In this document: positions 16,570 through 24,249 of the stretch, in pieces
Position numbering within the stretch: the stretch's first letter is position 1
Layout of the letters: each line of letters begins with the position of its first letter
DNA from: CALWOS01 sp963595735
GTDB taxonomy: Bacteria > Bacillota > Clostridia > Oscillospirales > Oscillospiraceae
Length of the DNA stretch: 64,000 bases
Assembly: GCA_963595735.1 (NCBI GenBank)
Contig: CAVBJJ010000003.1
Location: 1-64,000 of the forward strand
Reading direction: 5' to 3'
Notes under the pieces: generated by a model
The model's input: the letters and a program-made list of their open reading frames with translations, nothing else
The model's database searches: none
What the model was told of the DNA's origin: nothing
Made by a program: the position numbers and the translations under genes

Positions 16570-16602
16570 GGCGGCGGGGAGATTTCCCAGGAAAACGGTT
16601 AC

Positions 16603-16646
16603 CCCCCGGTCTTCTATGGAAAGATCGGGGGCGAGGCTGCCTTTTT
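16603..16646 (+). terminator. Weak terminator or attenuator after the capsid gene
   Basis: An 11-bp stem with one G-T pair (16603-16613 with 16621-16631) has a T run only at 16642-16646, ten bases after the stem. This would give partial termination after the capsid gene and less tail transcript. Confidence 0.5.
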
Positions 16647-16655
16647 GACCGTTTT

Positions 16656-16680
16656 AGTATTTTGACCAAGCCAAAATACT
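16656..16680. repeat. Perfect 9-bp inverted repeat between head and tail modules
   Basis: AGTATTTTG and CAAAATACT are separated by 7 bp. It is AT-rich inside a GC-rich block and lies just before the RBS of the next gene, so it could be an operator or a leader hairpin. Confidence 0.55.
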
Positions 16681-16711
16681 CGGTGGATAGGTGAGAGGAG
16701 TGAGTGGAAGC

Positions 16712-17086
16712 GTGACGGAAGAAATTTTTGCACAGGCGCAGGCGATGTATCGGGAGCAGCTGGACGACAGAGAGGACTATGTTTTACATGAACTGTGCCG
16801 CTGCGCGGAGGAGGAACTGGTTCCCCGTCTGCGGGAGGGAATAGCGCCGGAGGAAATCGGCGCGGTTTTTGTGACGGCGGCAGGGATGCTGGCGCTTTCC
16901 CTGTTTTTGCAGGTGCGCAGCGGCACCCAGGAGGAGAGCAGCATGAAGCTGGGGGATGTGAGCATCCAGCGGCGCGGCGCGGGCGCGGGACACTCCAGCG
17001 CGGCACAGCTGCGCAGACAGGCGGAGCTGCTGCTGCATCCCTGGCTGGAGGATCAGGGCTTTGTCTTTTGCGGGGTGCAGGGATGA
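16712..17086 (+). CDS. Phage head-tail connector-type protein
   Basis: A 124-residue, mostly helical protein that follows the capsid gene, the place of the adaptor (gp6/gp15-type) that docks under the portal. It has an acidic helical start (VTEEIFAQAQAMYREQL), a hydrophobic central helix and a conserved-looking C-terminus AELLLHPWLEDQGF. I choose GTG 16712; AGGAG lies eleven bases before it. Earlier in-frame GTGs at 16691 and 16700 are in or before the RBS. The family is not certain; position is the main support. Confidence 0.55.
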   Translation: MTEEIFAQAQAMYREQLDDREDYVLHELCRCAEEELVPRLREGIAPEEIGAVFVTAAGMLALSLFLQVRSGTQEESSMKLGDVSIQRRGAGAGHSSAAQLRRQAELLLHPWLEDQGFVFCGVQG

Positions 17087-17409
17087 TGCAGGCTGTTTTT
17101 GATGCGCTGGGCGAGTGGATGGAGCTGTGGCAGGACGGCGCGGTGAGCGCCCGGTTTCGGGGGCGGCTGATCCCCTGCGATCTGACGGGAGAGGACACCG
17201 GAAAAGCGCCGGCAGCGCCGGGGCTTGCGCCACAGGCGACATTCCGACTGCTGGCAGTGGGCAATGCGCTGCAGCGGGAAAGCTGCGGGCAGGAGCTGGT
17301 TTGGGATGGCCGACGCTTTGCCATATTGCGGGCAGAGCCGGTGTATGCCGGCGGCGTTTTGCGCTATTGGAGCGCTTTGGTTTTGGAAAAGGGGGCGGCG
17401 GATGCTTGA
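17083..17409 (+). CDS. Phage neck/head-completion protein, unassigned
   Basis: A 108-residue beta-rich protein overlapping the preceding gene by 4 bp (ATGA) and the next by 8 bp. Segments such as SARFRGRLIPCDLTGED and GQELVWDGRRFAILRAEPVYAGG suggest a small beta barrel like the stopper or head-completion proteins in this slot of siphovirus and myovirus operons. I cannot name the family. A second ATG three bases on is an equally possible start. Confidence 0.6.
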   Translation: MMQAVFDALGEWMELWQDGAVSARFRGRLIPCDLTGEDTGKAPAAPGLAPQATFRLLAVGNALQRESCGQELVWDGRRFAILRAEPVYAGGVLRYWSALVLEKGAADA

Positions 17410-17890
17410 GACGATTTTAGAGGCGGTGTGCCGGTGCATTGCGGAGCAGGGAATACAGGCTGTGCGCGCCTGGAACGCGGAGCAGCTTCAAGAGGGCGCT
17501 GTGGTAGCGATTGGACTGGCGGGAGGCAGCCTGTTTTCGCCGGGCGCGGGAAATTACCTGGGGATGAGCCGAGATGCGCTGACCGGCGTGGAGGTGGAGC
17601 GCTTTGGCTGGCGGGCAGAGCTGACACTGGCGCTGGATTGTTACGCTCCCGTGGATGGCAAAGACTGCCTGGGCGTGTTTGCCGGTGCGGTGCAGGCTTT
17701 GCAGAAGCTGGGCGGCGGACTGAAGCTGCGGCAGGTGGACTGCGGCGAGATCGGCTATGACAAAGCCAGTCGGCGCTATCATTGCCGGGGGAAGCTCCGC
17801 GGTACGGTGTTTTTGATCGGCGAACAGCCGGAGGACGGAGAGGAGATCCGTCATTTTATTTTGAAAGGAGTGGCAGGTCTTGGCGAATAG
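17402..17890 (+). CDS. Phage tail-terminator-like protein
   Basis: A 162-residue protein between the neck gene and the sheath gene. Position and size match the tail terminator / minor tail protein (XkdJ-like) that caps the tube and joins it to the head. Visible traits are an N-terminal helix, several beta strands (RAELTLALDCYAPV) and LKLRQVDCGEIGYD near the end. It is translationally coupled on both sides by 8- and 11-bp overlaps. The function is inferred from synteny. Confidence 0.6.
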   Translation: MLETILEAVCRCIAEQGIQAVRAWNAEQLQEGAVVAIGLAGGSLFSPGAGNYLGMSRDALTGVEVERFGWRAELTLALDCYAPVDGKDCLGVFAGAVQALQKLGGGLKLRQVDCGEIGYDKASRRYHCRGKLRGTVFLIGEQPEDGEEIRHFILKGVAGLGE

Positions 17891-18908
17891 AACAGAGAGA
17901 CCGGGCGTTTACAGCAGCTACACCGTGACCAGCAGCCTGCGCGGCAAGAGCGGCGCGGCAGTGGGACTGGTGGCGGTAGCGGAGAGCACAGCGGAGATGG
18001 GAAAGGTGCATCTGATCGCTGAGTATGACGCGGCGGCAGCGGCCTTTGGGGCGGGATCCTCCATGGCGAAGCTGTGCAGAGTGCTGCTGCAAAACGGCGC
18101 AGCGAGCATATATTGCGTACCGCTGGAGAAAGGCGCGCCGGCGGCAGCCTATCGGGCGGGCTTTGCAGCGCTGGGCAGAGAAGCCGTGCAGCTTTTGGTC
18201 TGCGATGGGCAGGACAAGGAGATATACGAGGCCATGCTGGAGAGCATTCAGCAGACGGACGAGCAGTACAAATACCGCATGGGCGTTGTGGACAACGGGG
18301 AAAGTGTTGGCGAGCTGCTGGGACTGGCGAAGTTTTTGAACCATGAGCGCATGATCCTGGTGGGCCCCGGCACAGAGCTGCCCGGTGCGGCGGCAGCGGC
18401 GGTTTGCGGCGTGCTGGCCGGGCAGACAGATCCGGCGATCCCGCTGAACGGCGCGGAGGTGCAAGGACTGGATGCGCTGCGGTATGCGCTGACAGACGGC
18501 GAGGTGGAGCATTTGCTGGTCAATGGCGTGACCCCGCTGGAGCAGCTGGGCGCGGAGATACAGATCGTACGCGGGGTGACCACACGCACGGAGACAAACG
18601 GCGTGGAGGACAGCACCTGGCATTCTGTGAGCACGGTGCGGATCGTGGACTATGTGCTGCCGTGGATCCGGGACGCGCTGCGGGTGCGGTTCGGGCGCAG
18701 CAAGAACACCAAGCAGACCCGGGGCGCGATCCGCACACAGGTGACGGTCATGCTGGAGGAAATGGTGCAGAAGGAGATCATTGACGCCTATGAAAATGTG
18801 AACGCCGCGGCAGACTCGGAGGATCCCGGCTGCTGTCTGGTACAGTTTGACTTTGCGGTGACCCACGGGCTGGATCAGATCTATTTGCAGGCAAACATCA
18901 CGGTTTGA
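17880..18908 (+). CDS. Contractile tail sheath protein
   Basis: The 342-residue protein has the sheath core: N-terminal RPGVYSSYTVTSS (the strand that links neighbouring subunits), a Rossmann-like domain around LVCDGQDKEIYEAMLES and RMILVGPGTELPGAAAAAV, and a C-terminal domain with NTKQTRGAIRTQVTVMLEEM and LDQIYLQANITV that contacts the tube. It resembles PBSX XkdK but is about 120 residues shorter, as it lacks large protruding insertions. TTG at 17880 is the start, nine bases after AAAGGAG. It proves the tail is contractile in type. Confidence 0.88.
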   Translation: MANRTERPGVYSSYTVTSSLRGKSGAAVGLVAVAESTAEMGKVHLIAEYDAAAAAFGAGSSMAKLCRVLLQNGAASIYCVPLEKGAPAAAYRAGFAALGREAVQLLVCDGQDKEIYEAMLESIQQTDEQYKYRMGVVDNGESVGELLGLAKFLNHERMILVGPGTELPGAAAAAVCGVLAGQTDPAIPLNGAEVQGLDALRYALTDGEVEHLLVNGVTPLEQLGAEIQIVRGVTTRTETNGVEDSTWHSVSTVRIVDYVLPWIRDALRVRFGRSKNTKQTRGAIRTQVTVMLEEMVQKEIIDAYENVNAAADSEDPGCCLVQFDFAVTHGLDQIYLQANITV

Positions 18909-18927
18909 GGAAAGAGAGGAACGGGCT

Positions 18928-19317
18928 ATGGCAAGTGTACAATTTCCCACCAGCAGCGATATTTATCTGGAGCTGAACGGAAAAAAGATCGCGGTGGTGC
19001 AAAGCTATACGGCTTTGGCGAGCCGGAAAGAGCAGGTGGTGGAGGCGTTCGGTGAGGCGGAGCCGGTAGCAACGGTTGCCACGCAGCTGCAATACAAGCT
19101 GGTGCTGACCCGTCTGTACGCCACAGACGACGCGATTCGGGACGGAATCAACTTTCATGCGCTGTCTGATTTTTCGCTGGTGATCGTCAAGCCGGACAAG
19201 CGGGTGATTTATACCGGATGCCAGTGGAGCGAGATCGCGGAAAGCGGAAAGCTCAGCGAACTGGTGGCGGAGAAGATCACGCTGGTTTCCAGCCATCGGG
19301 TGGAGATCAGCGCATGA
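18928..19317 (+). CDS. Tail tube protein
   Basis: A 129-residue beta-barrel protein right after the sheath, the XkdM position. Segments VQFPTSSDIYLELNGKKIA, YKLVLTRLYATDD, FSLVIVKPDKRVIYTGC and KITLVSSHRVEISA fit the tube fold in which hexamer rings stack to form the channel. RBS AGAGAGGAACGGGCT. It overlaps the next gene by 4 bp (ATGA). Confidence 0.85.
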   Translation: MASVQFPTSSDIYLELNGKKIAVVQSYTALASRKEQVVEAFGEAEPVATVATQLQYKLVLTRLYATDDAIRDGINFHALSDFSLVIVKPDKRVIYTGCQWSEIAESGKLSELVAEKITLVSSHRVEISA

Positions 19318-19553
19318 TGCAGGAACTGTTGCGGCAGCTGGAACAGGACGCGCTGGCGCGGCTGCGGTGGCGGGTGCTGCGGCAATTTTCCGTTTTGCCC
19401 GGGTCGGCGCAGGACAGAAGCCTGACGGACGAGGCGGTGCTGCGTTGCGGGCTGCACATGGTGCTGGACAAGGCGGCGGGGCAGCCCCAGGAGAATCCGC
19501 AGTTTGAGATGGCGGAGTTTTTGCGCAGAAAGGCGGCTTCATGCGGAGAATAA
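19314..19553 (+). CDS. Small phage protein, possible tail assembly chaperone
   Basis: A 79-residue, helical, charged protein directly after the tube gene, where the tail assembly chaperone is encoded. It overlaps the tube gene by ATGA and the next gene by 13 bp, and the next gene lies in the -1 frame, as in gpG/gpGT chaperone pairs. No recognised motif; RLRWRVLRQFSVLPGSA is the most structured part. Confidence 0.5.
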   Translation: MMQELLRQLEQDALARLRWRVLRQFSVLPGSAQDRSLTDEAVLRCGLHMVLDKAAGQPQENPQFEMAEFLRRKAASCGE

Positions 19554-20014
19554 GGGAACTGGACAGAGAGACGGCGGGCGCTTTGGCAGAGGAAATTCTG
19601 GCGGTGTTGGAAGAAAGAGAGACTGCGCCGGAGCGGGATGCAGAGCCGGGAGAAGCGGCGTTTTCCAAGGAGAAGACGGCAAAACCGGGAGCGGAAGACA
19701 GCCGGAGGAAAAAGCAGGCGGGGAAAGCCGCACGGGCGGAAGGGCTTTCCCCGCGGGCAGAGAAAGAAGCGCTTTGGCCGCAGCTGCTGCGAGAGGAAAG
19801 CGGCGCGCCGGCGGCGCGGCTTTTCGGAGAGCAGAGAAAAGCGGACGGCGCAGGCGAGGAAGCCTGGCAGGGGACAGAGGCACAGACAAACCTGCTGCTG
19901 CAGCGGGCAGACCGGCGTACGGAGGACAGAAGCGTGCGCCGGGACGCGGAGGCGCTTTCCCGCTTTTTGTGCCGGGAGAGCCGCCGCTATGACACGGGAT
20001 TTACCCGGTATTGA
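19541..20014 (+). CDS. Charged low-complexity phage protein in the tape-measure slot
   Basis: A 157-residue, strongly charged protein rich in Arg, Glu, Ala and Gly, with an N-terminal helix (DRETAGALAEEILAVLEE), a disordered Lys/Glu/Ala middle and a C-terminal helix with RRDAEALSRFLCRESRRYD. In PBSX-type operons this slot holds the chaperone and then a long tape measure protein of over 1000 residues. Nothing that long is here. It may be the second chaperone or an extremely short ruler. The -1 frame is open back into the preceding gene. Confidence 0.5.
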   Translation: MRRIRELDRETAGALAEEILAVLEERETAPERDAEPGEAAFSKEKTAKPGAEDSRRKKQAGKAARAEGLSPRAEKEALWPQLLREESGAPAARLFGEQRKADGAGEEAWQGTEAQTNLLLQRADRRTEDRSVRRDAEALSRFLCRESRRYDTGFTRY

Positions 20015-20031
20015 AAAAAGGGGGAGGAAAT

Positions 20032-20589
20032 ATGCTGCTTTCACCGATGCGGTACAAGGATTTTGTTTGGCCGCACAATCCCCGGGTCTATCAGATCGCC
20101 TACAAACGCAGACTGGTGGCCCACAAGGTGCCGATGGGAGACTATCTTTTGCAGGACATGGGGTTGGAGCACCGGGTGCTGCGGGGCGAGGGGATCTTTA
20201 CGGGAAAGAATGCCTACAGCGATTTTCGCAGGCTGGCGAGCCTGTTTTATGAGGGGACGGCGGGGATGCTGATCCATCCGCTGTGGCAGGAGGCAAACGC
20301 GCGATTTGCGGAATTGGAGCTGCTGCAGGAGCCGATGCCGAACTGGGTAAAATACAGCTTTTGCTTTTGGGAGGAAACGGATCAGGCGGTGGCCAATGCC
20401 AAGCTGGTGGCGGGAACGGGGACGGAAAACGCCGGGAGCGAGGCGGTCTGGTACACGGTGAAGTGGGGCGATTGCCTTTGGAACATTGCCCGCGCCTATG
20501 GCACGACAGTACAGGCGATTGTTGCGCTGAACACCCAGATGCGCAATCCCAACGCCATTTTTCCGGGCGATGTGCTGCGGGTGCGATGA
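20032..20589 (+). CDS. LysM-containing baseplate protein (XkdP-like)
   Basis: The 185-residue protein ends in a LysM domain (from about residue 137: WYTVKWGDCLWNIARAYGT ... FPGDVLRVR). The N-terminal part (MRYKDFVWPHNPRVYQI, then GLEHRVLRGEGIFTGKNAYSDF) resembles the DNA-circulation/gp53-like region of XkdP-type proteins. It joins the baseplate hub to the tube and may bind peptidoglycan during contraction. GGAGG lies close before the ATG. Confidence 0.82.
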   Translation: MLLSPMRYKDFVWPHNPRVYQIAYKRRLVAHKVPMGDYLLQDMGLEHRVLRGEGIFTGKNAYSDFRRLASLFYEGTAGMLIHPLWQEANARFAELELLQEPMPNWVKYSFCFWEETDQAVANAKLVAGTGTENAGSEAVWYTVKWGDCLWNIARAYGTTVQAIVALNTQMRNPNAIFPGDVLRVR

Positions 20590-20610
20590 CAGGGAAAGAG
20601 GAGAGCGGAG

Positions 20611-21549
20611 ATGAAAGGATTTCTGACAGACGCCCGGGGGAGGAAATGGGAGCTGCCGGTGCTGCTGCGCTGGGATGTCAGCTATGGCATGGGCGACGGC
20701 TGCGACAGCTTCAGTGTGGCCTTTGCCTATGACAGGTCGATGCAGGAGATGCTGCAGGCGGCAGCGCGGTTTCAGGGCGTGTATCAGGAGGAAACGGTAT
20801 TTACCGGCGTGGTGGATGAGTTCCAGGTGGACGCAGATGCCGGCGGCGCGATCGTGACCGTGACCGGGCGGGGGATGCAGGCGCTGCTGCTGGATAACGA
20901 GGCGGCAGCGGTGGTGTACTACGGCGTGGGGCTGGAATACCTGCTGGATGTGTATGTCCGACCGTGGGGGATCGACAAGATCCGCCAGAACGGCAGCTTT
21001 GCTAACGCCAGCATTTTCTCCGTGGATGCGGGGATGAGCCTTTGGGGCGTTTTGGAGCGGTATTGCCGGTTTACCAACGGGATATTGCCCCGTTTTTCTC
21101 CGGACGGTGTTTTGATCCTGGGGCAGGAGCAGGGGAAAAGCCGGGTGATCGACAAGACGGTGGCGGTGATCTGGCAGCGGTGGAGCGCCCGGCGCTACGG
21201 GGTGATCTCGCAGGTGCTGATGCATAACAGCATCTGGGGCAGCACAACGGTAAATAATCCGGAATTTCAGGCGCAGGGCGGATCCTGCCGCCGGGTGATT
21301 GGCACGCCGCGTCGCTCCGGCTTTGACGCCCAGCGGTACACCGGCGAGTATCAGATCCGGCAGTCCCAGAAGGACAGGGAGACCTGCGAGGTGGAGCTGG
21401 CGGCGCTGTTTGCGGCCTTTCCGGGAGACCGGATCCGATTGGAGGAAGATCCCCTGGGCGTACACACCGGGGACTGGCTGACGGTTTCCGGCGCGCGGTG
21501 CTATGCAGACGGCGCGGGCGCGGGAACCCGATTGACTTTGGTGCGATAA
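20611..21549 (+). CDS. Baseplate hub protein (gpD/XkdQ-like)
   Basis: The 312-residue protein matches the hub of contractile tails (T4 gp27, P2 gpD, PBSX XkdQ). The start LRWDVSYGMGDGCDSFSVAFAY and ETVFTGVVDEFQVDADAGGA form the first tube-like domain; MSLWGVLERYCRFTNGILPRF and later FPGDRIRLEEDPLGVHTGDWLTVSG are typical hub blocks. AGGAG-type RBS precedes the ATG. It forms a trimer that connects the tube to the spike. Confidence 0.82.
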   Translation: MKGFLTDARGRKWELPVLLRWDVSYGMGDGCDSFSVAFAYDRSMQEMLQAAARFQGVYQEETVFTGVVDEFQVDADAGGAIVTVTGRGMQALLLDNEAAAVVYYGVGLEYLLDVYVRPWGIDKIRQNGSFANASIFSVDAGMSLWGVLERYCRFTNGILPRFSPDGVLILGQEQGKSRVIDKTVAVIWQRWSARRYGVISQVLMHNSIWGSTTVNNPEFQAQGGSCRRVIGTPRRSGFDAQRYTGEYQIRQSQKDRETCEVELAALFAAFPGDRIRLEEDPLGVHTGDWLTVSGARCYADGAGAGTRLTLVR

Positions 21550-21566
21550 GGCAGGGGGGAGAGACA

Positions 21567-21947
21567 ATGTGGCTTGCAAGGCAGGCTTCCCTGGCAAACA
21601 GGGAAGCGGCGGCGGACATTACCAGCGGAAGAGTGAGCATCGCGGGCGGTGCGCCGGCGGTGGAGCTGGCCGGGGAGCAGCGGGAGCTGGAGCTGGCTTC
21701 GCCCGGCGGTTATTTCTGGAAGCCCAAGGCAGAGCAGCAGGCGCTGGTGTTGCGCACGGATGACGGCGGCCGTTTGGCGGCGGGAATTCTTTTGGAGGCG
21801 CCGGAGGATCTGGAGCCGGGCGAGGTGCGCCTTGTCAGCGCCGGCGGCGCGGAGATACGGTTACGAAATGATGGCAGCGTGCAGATCGCCGGGACGCTGT
21901 ATATCAACGGAAAGAAATACCCGCCCGAGACATCGGCAGCGGGCTGA
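21567..21947 (+). CDS. Baseplate spike-type protein (gpV/gp45-like)
   Basis: A 126-residue protein with a beta-rich body and C-terminal strands (SAGGAEIRLRNDGSVQIAGT, then LYINGKKYPP). NDGSVQIAGTLYINGK is the beta-helical ending seen in Mu gp45 and P2 gpV spikes. It follows the hub gene, as expected. It is shorter than gpV and its N-terminal OB-fold is not clearly visible, so it may be a reduced spike. Confidence 0.65.
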   Translation: MWLARQASLANREAAADITSGRVSIAGGAPAVELAGEQRELELASPGGYFWKPKAEQQALVLRTDDGGRLAAGILLEAPEDLEPGEVRLVSAGGAEIRLRNDGSVQIAGTLYINGKKYPPETSAAG

Positions 21948-21965
21948 GGAAAGGCGGTGGGCAGC

Positions 21966-22313
21966 ATGGAGCTGCGATTGCAAAACGGAGATTATGTGAC
22001 ACAGGCAGGGAAGCTGCAGCGTGTTTCCGGAATGGAGGAGCTGGCGCAGCGGGTGCTGATGCGCTTACAGGCGCGGCGAGGGGCATTTTACCTGATGCCG
22101 GAATACGGCAGCAGGCTGTATCAGCTGAGCCAGGTGAAGCCCTCCCAGCGGGAGACGGCAGCGCGGCAATATGTGGCGGAGGCGCTGGAGGAAGAAAAGG
22201 AGCTGCGGGTGACGGAAGTGAGCCTGGCGGAGCCGGAGAGAGACGGACGGGGAACGCTGACGGTGGAGCTGGAATATCTCGGGGAGCACCTGCAGCTGGC
22301 GGTGGAGGTTTGA
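21966..22313 (+). CDS. Baseplate wedge protein, gpW/gp25 family
   Basis: The 115-residue protein shows the gp25-like pattern: GMEELAQRVLMRLQARRGAFYLMPEYGSRLYQL in the first half (MPEYGSRLYQL is the family hallmark) and VEVLYLGEHLQL-type strands at the end. gp25 starts sheath polymerisation at the baseplate, the XkdS role in PBSX. The start could also be GTG 21957, nearer to the RBS AGGAAAG. Confidence 0.85.
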   Translation: MELRLQNGDYVTQAGKLQRVSGMEELAQRVLMRLQARRGAFYLMPEYGSRLYQLSQVKPSQRETAARQYVAEALEEEKELRVTEVSLAEPERDGRGTLTVELEYLGEHLQLAVEV

Positions 22314-22315
22314 AG

Positions 22316-23371
22316 ATGCAGAAAACGACAGAGGAGATCTATGAGGAGATGAAAGCGGCGTTTGCCAAGCGCAGCGGGGTGAGCATCCAGGATGGCGGGG
22401 ATATGGCGCTGCGGCTGTACACGGTGGCGGCGCAGATCTATTCCCTGTGGGTGCAGGCAGCGTTTTTGCAGCGGCAGGGATTTCCCCAGACGGCGGAGGG
22501 GGTGTATCTGGATCGCCACGCCCAGAGCCGCGGGCTGCAGCGGAATCCGGCTGTGGCGGCGGAGGGGATACTACTGTTTTCCATACAGGAGGCCAGGACG
22601 GTGGAGCTGCAGCTGCCGGCGGGAATCTGCTGCGCCACAACGGACGGCGTGCAATTTATCACCCTGCAGGACGGGGTCATTCCGGCGGGGAGAAAGAACT
22701 GCACAGTGAAAGCCCGTGCGACAGAACCGGGGGAACAGGGCAATGTTGCGGCGAATACGGTTTGCCGGATGCTTCAGCCGCCGGTGGGCGTGCAGGCCTG
22801 CACCAATGTGCAGCCCTTTTCCGGCGGGGTCGCGGAGGAAAGCGACGAGAGTCTGCGCCAGCGGCTGCTGGAGAGCTACCGAAAGCTGCCAAACGGGGCA
22901 AATCGTGCTTACTATGAAACGCAGGCGAAAAGTGTGCGCGGGGTCGCGGCGGTGGAGGTGCTGCCCCGGGCAAGAGGTCTGGGGACGGTGGATCTGGTGA
23001 TTGCCGCAGAGGTGGGAATGCCGTCTGGCGATTTGGTGGAGCAGGTGCGGCAGCTGCTGGAACAGCAGCGGGAGATCTGCGTGGATATTCAGGTGGCGGA
23101 ACCGAAGGCGGAGATGGTGGATGTTTTTGTCCAGGTGGAGCCGGAGAGCGGCTATGATTCGGAAGAAGTTTTGACGCAGGTCAGGGCGGCGCTTGCCGGG
23201 GTGTTTTGCGGAACGCTGCTGAGTCAGGGTGTGCTGCGGGCCAAGCTGGGGAATACGGTGTACACCGTGCCAGGCGTGAAGAACTATGCTTTGCGGGAGC
23301 CGGCGGCGGATGTTCCCGCGGCGCAGGGGGTACTTCCGGTTTTGGGAGAACTGCGTGCGGAGGTGATGTAA
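22316..23371 (+). CDS. Baseplate J family protein
   Basis: The 351-residue protein matches Mu gp47/P2 gpJ/XkdT: TEGVYLDRHAQSRGLQR-type block near residue 60, GEQGNVAANTV, ESDESLRQRLLESYRKLPNGANRAYYET in the middle (the family core), and VPGVKNYAL towards the end. It forms the wedge trifurcation of the baseplate. GGAGG stands seven bases before the ATG. Two bases separate it from gp25 upstream and from DUF2313 downstream. Confidence 0.9.
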   Translation: MQKTTEEIYEEMKAAFAKRSGVSIQDGGDMALRLYTVAAQIYSLWVQAAFLQRQGFPQTAEGVYLDRHAQSRGLQRNPAVAAEGILLFSIQEARTVELQLPAGICCATTDGVQFITLQDGVIPAGRKNCTVKARATEPGEQGNVAANTVCRMLQPPVGVQACTNVQPFSGGVAEESDESLRQRLLESYRKLPNGANRAYYETQAKSVRGVAAVEVLPRARGLGTVDLVIAAEVGMPSGDLVEQVRQLLEQQREICVDIQVAEPKAEMVDVFVQVEPESGYDSEEVLTQVRAALAGVFCGTLLSQGVLRAKLGNTVYTVPGVKNYALREPAADVPAAQGVLPVLGELRAEVM

Positions 23372-23373
23372 GG

Positions 23374-23958
23374 ATGTATGCAAAGGCAATGCGGCAGCTG
23401 CTGGCGCCTCTGGGGCTGTATGCGCTGGATACGGGGCTTTCCGGCTGTGAGCTGGAGGTGCTGGGAGATGCGCTGGATGCGGTTTTGGCGGAGCTGGAAC
23501 AGGCGGAAACGGAGGCGGCGGTCAGCACGGCGGAGGATGCGGGACTGCGGGCATATGAACAGCTGCTGCCGTTTCGGCCGGCTTCGGAGACGATACAACA
23601 GCGTCGGCGCGCCATTGCGGCGCTGCTGCATATTGACGCGTGCAGCTTTACGCCGCAGGAGCTGTGTCTGACGCTTTCCGGTTGCGGGATCCCGGCTGTG
23701 GCAGAGGAGACGGCGGAGGCGTTTACGGTGCAGGTGTCGTTTCCGGAAACAGCGGGGCGGCCGAAAAGCCTGGCGGAATTGCGCCCGCGGATCGAGGCGA
23801 TCTTGCCCTGCCATATCCGGACGGTATATCGCTTTCATTTTTCAACATGGAGAAATTTGGAGAAAAATTTTCCGGATTGGAGAACCATACAGAGCACCGC
23901 ATACTGTTGGCGGGAGATGGAGTGCGTTGGCGTATCGACGGGGGAGGTGAAAAAATGA
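23374..23958 (+). CDS. Phage tail protein, DUF2313/YmfQ family
   Basis: The 194-residue protein takes the XkdU/Mu gp48 place after baseplate J. The N-terminal half is helical (LGDALDAVLAELEQAETEA), with RPASETIQQRRRAIAALL typical of the family, and the C-terminus has ILPCHIRTVYRFHFSTWRNLE. It is a baseplate wedge component. In ordinary phages the tail fibre gene follows; here only a small membrane protein does. Confidence 0.78.
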   Translation: MYAKAMRQLLAPLGLYALDTGLSGCELEVLGDALDAVLAELEQAETEAAVSTAEDAGLRAYEQLLPFRPASETIQQRRRAIAALLHIDACSFTPQELCLTLSGCGIPAVAEETAEAFTVQVSFPETAGRPKSLAELRPRIEAILPCHIRTVYRFHFSTWRNLEKNFPDWRTIQSTAYCWREMECVGVSTGEVKK

Positions 23959-24221
23959 CGGAGTGGACCGTTGTGACCGTACTGGTGACATTGCTGGGGA
24001 TGATTGGCGTTGTGGCAAAGCCGCTGCTGGGTCTGAACGCCACTTTGACCCGGCTGGTACAGGTGGTGGACAGTCTGGAGAAAAATCTCAGCACGCTGAC
24101 AGACCACAACCGGCAGGGGCATGAGCGGCTTTGGCGGGAGAGCCATGCGCAGCAGATGATACTCGGCGACCATGAAAAGCGCATTGCGGTTTTGGAGCGT
24201 GGAGAGGAAGCCGGCGGATGA
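23955..24221 (+). CDS. Small membrane protein with coiled coil (holin/XhlA-like)
   Basis: An 88-residue protein with an N-terminal transmembrane helix (VVTVLVTLLGMIGVVAKPLL) and a coiled-coil rest (LTRLVQVVDSLEKNLSTL ... MILGDHEKRIAVLERGEE). Such proteins sit next to holins in PBSX-type loci. No endolysin accompanies it. It overlaps the preceding gene by ATGA and is the last gene of the block. No clear terminator follows. Confidence 0.6.
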   Translation: MTEWTVVTVLVTLLGMIGVVAKPLLGLNATLTRLVQVVDSLEKNLSTLTDHNRQGHERLWRESHAQQMILGDHEKRIAVLERGEEAGG

Positions 24222-24249
24222 GGAAAGCAGACACCGGGGGAAACAGGGC

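Larger units (their letters stand above)
11430..24221 (+). mobile_element. Domesticated contractile prophage / candidate gene-transfer-agent-like block
   Basis: Twenty-one genes run on one strand with many ATGA and short overlaps: terminase small and large, portal, protease-like protein, decoration protein, capsid, three connector-type genes, sheath, tube, two small chaperone-like genes, LysM protein, hub, spike, gp25 wedge, baseplate J, DUF2313 and a small membrane protein. The order from the sheath onward follows the PBSX xkd operon. No integrase, repressor, replication, endolysin, fibre or long tape measure gene is present, and no direct repeats stand out at the ends. Base composition resembles the host. 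Flanks are intact housekeeping units. Either a decayed prophage, a PBSX-like element, or a gene-transfer-agent-like particle. Confidence 0.75.

Noticed and set aside
11430..24221. R-type tailocin (headless particle) as explanation for the phage block
   Set aside because: Terminase, portal and capsid genes are intact, so a DNA-filled head is expected.
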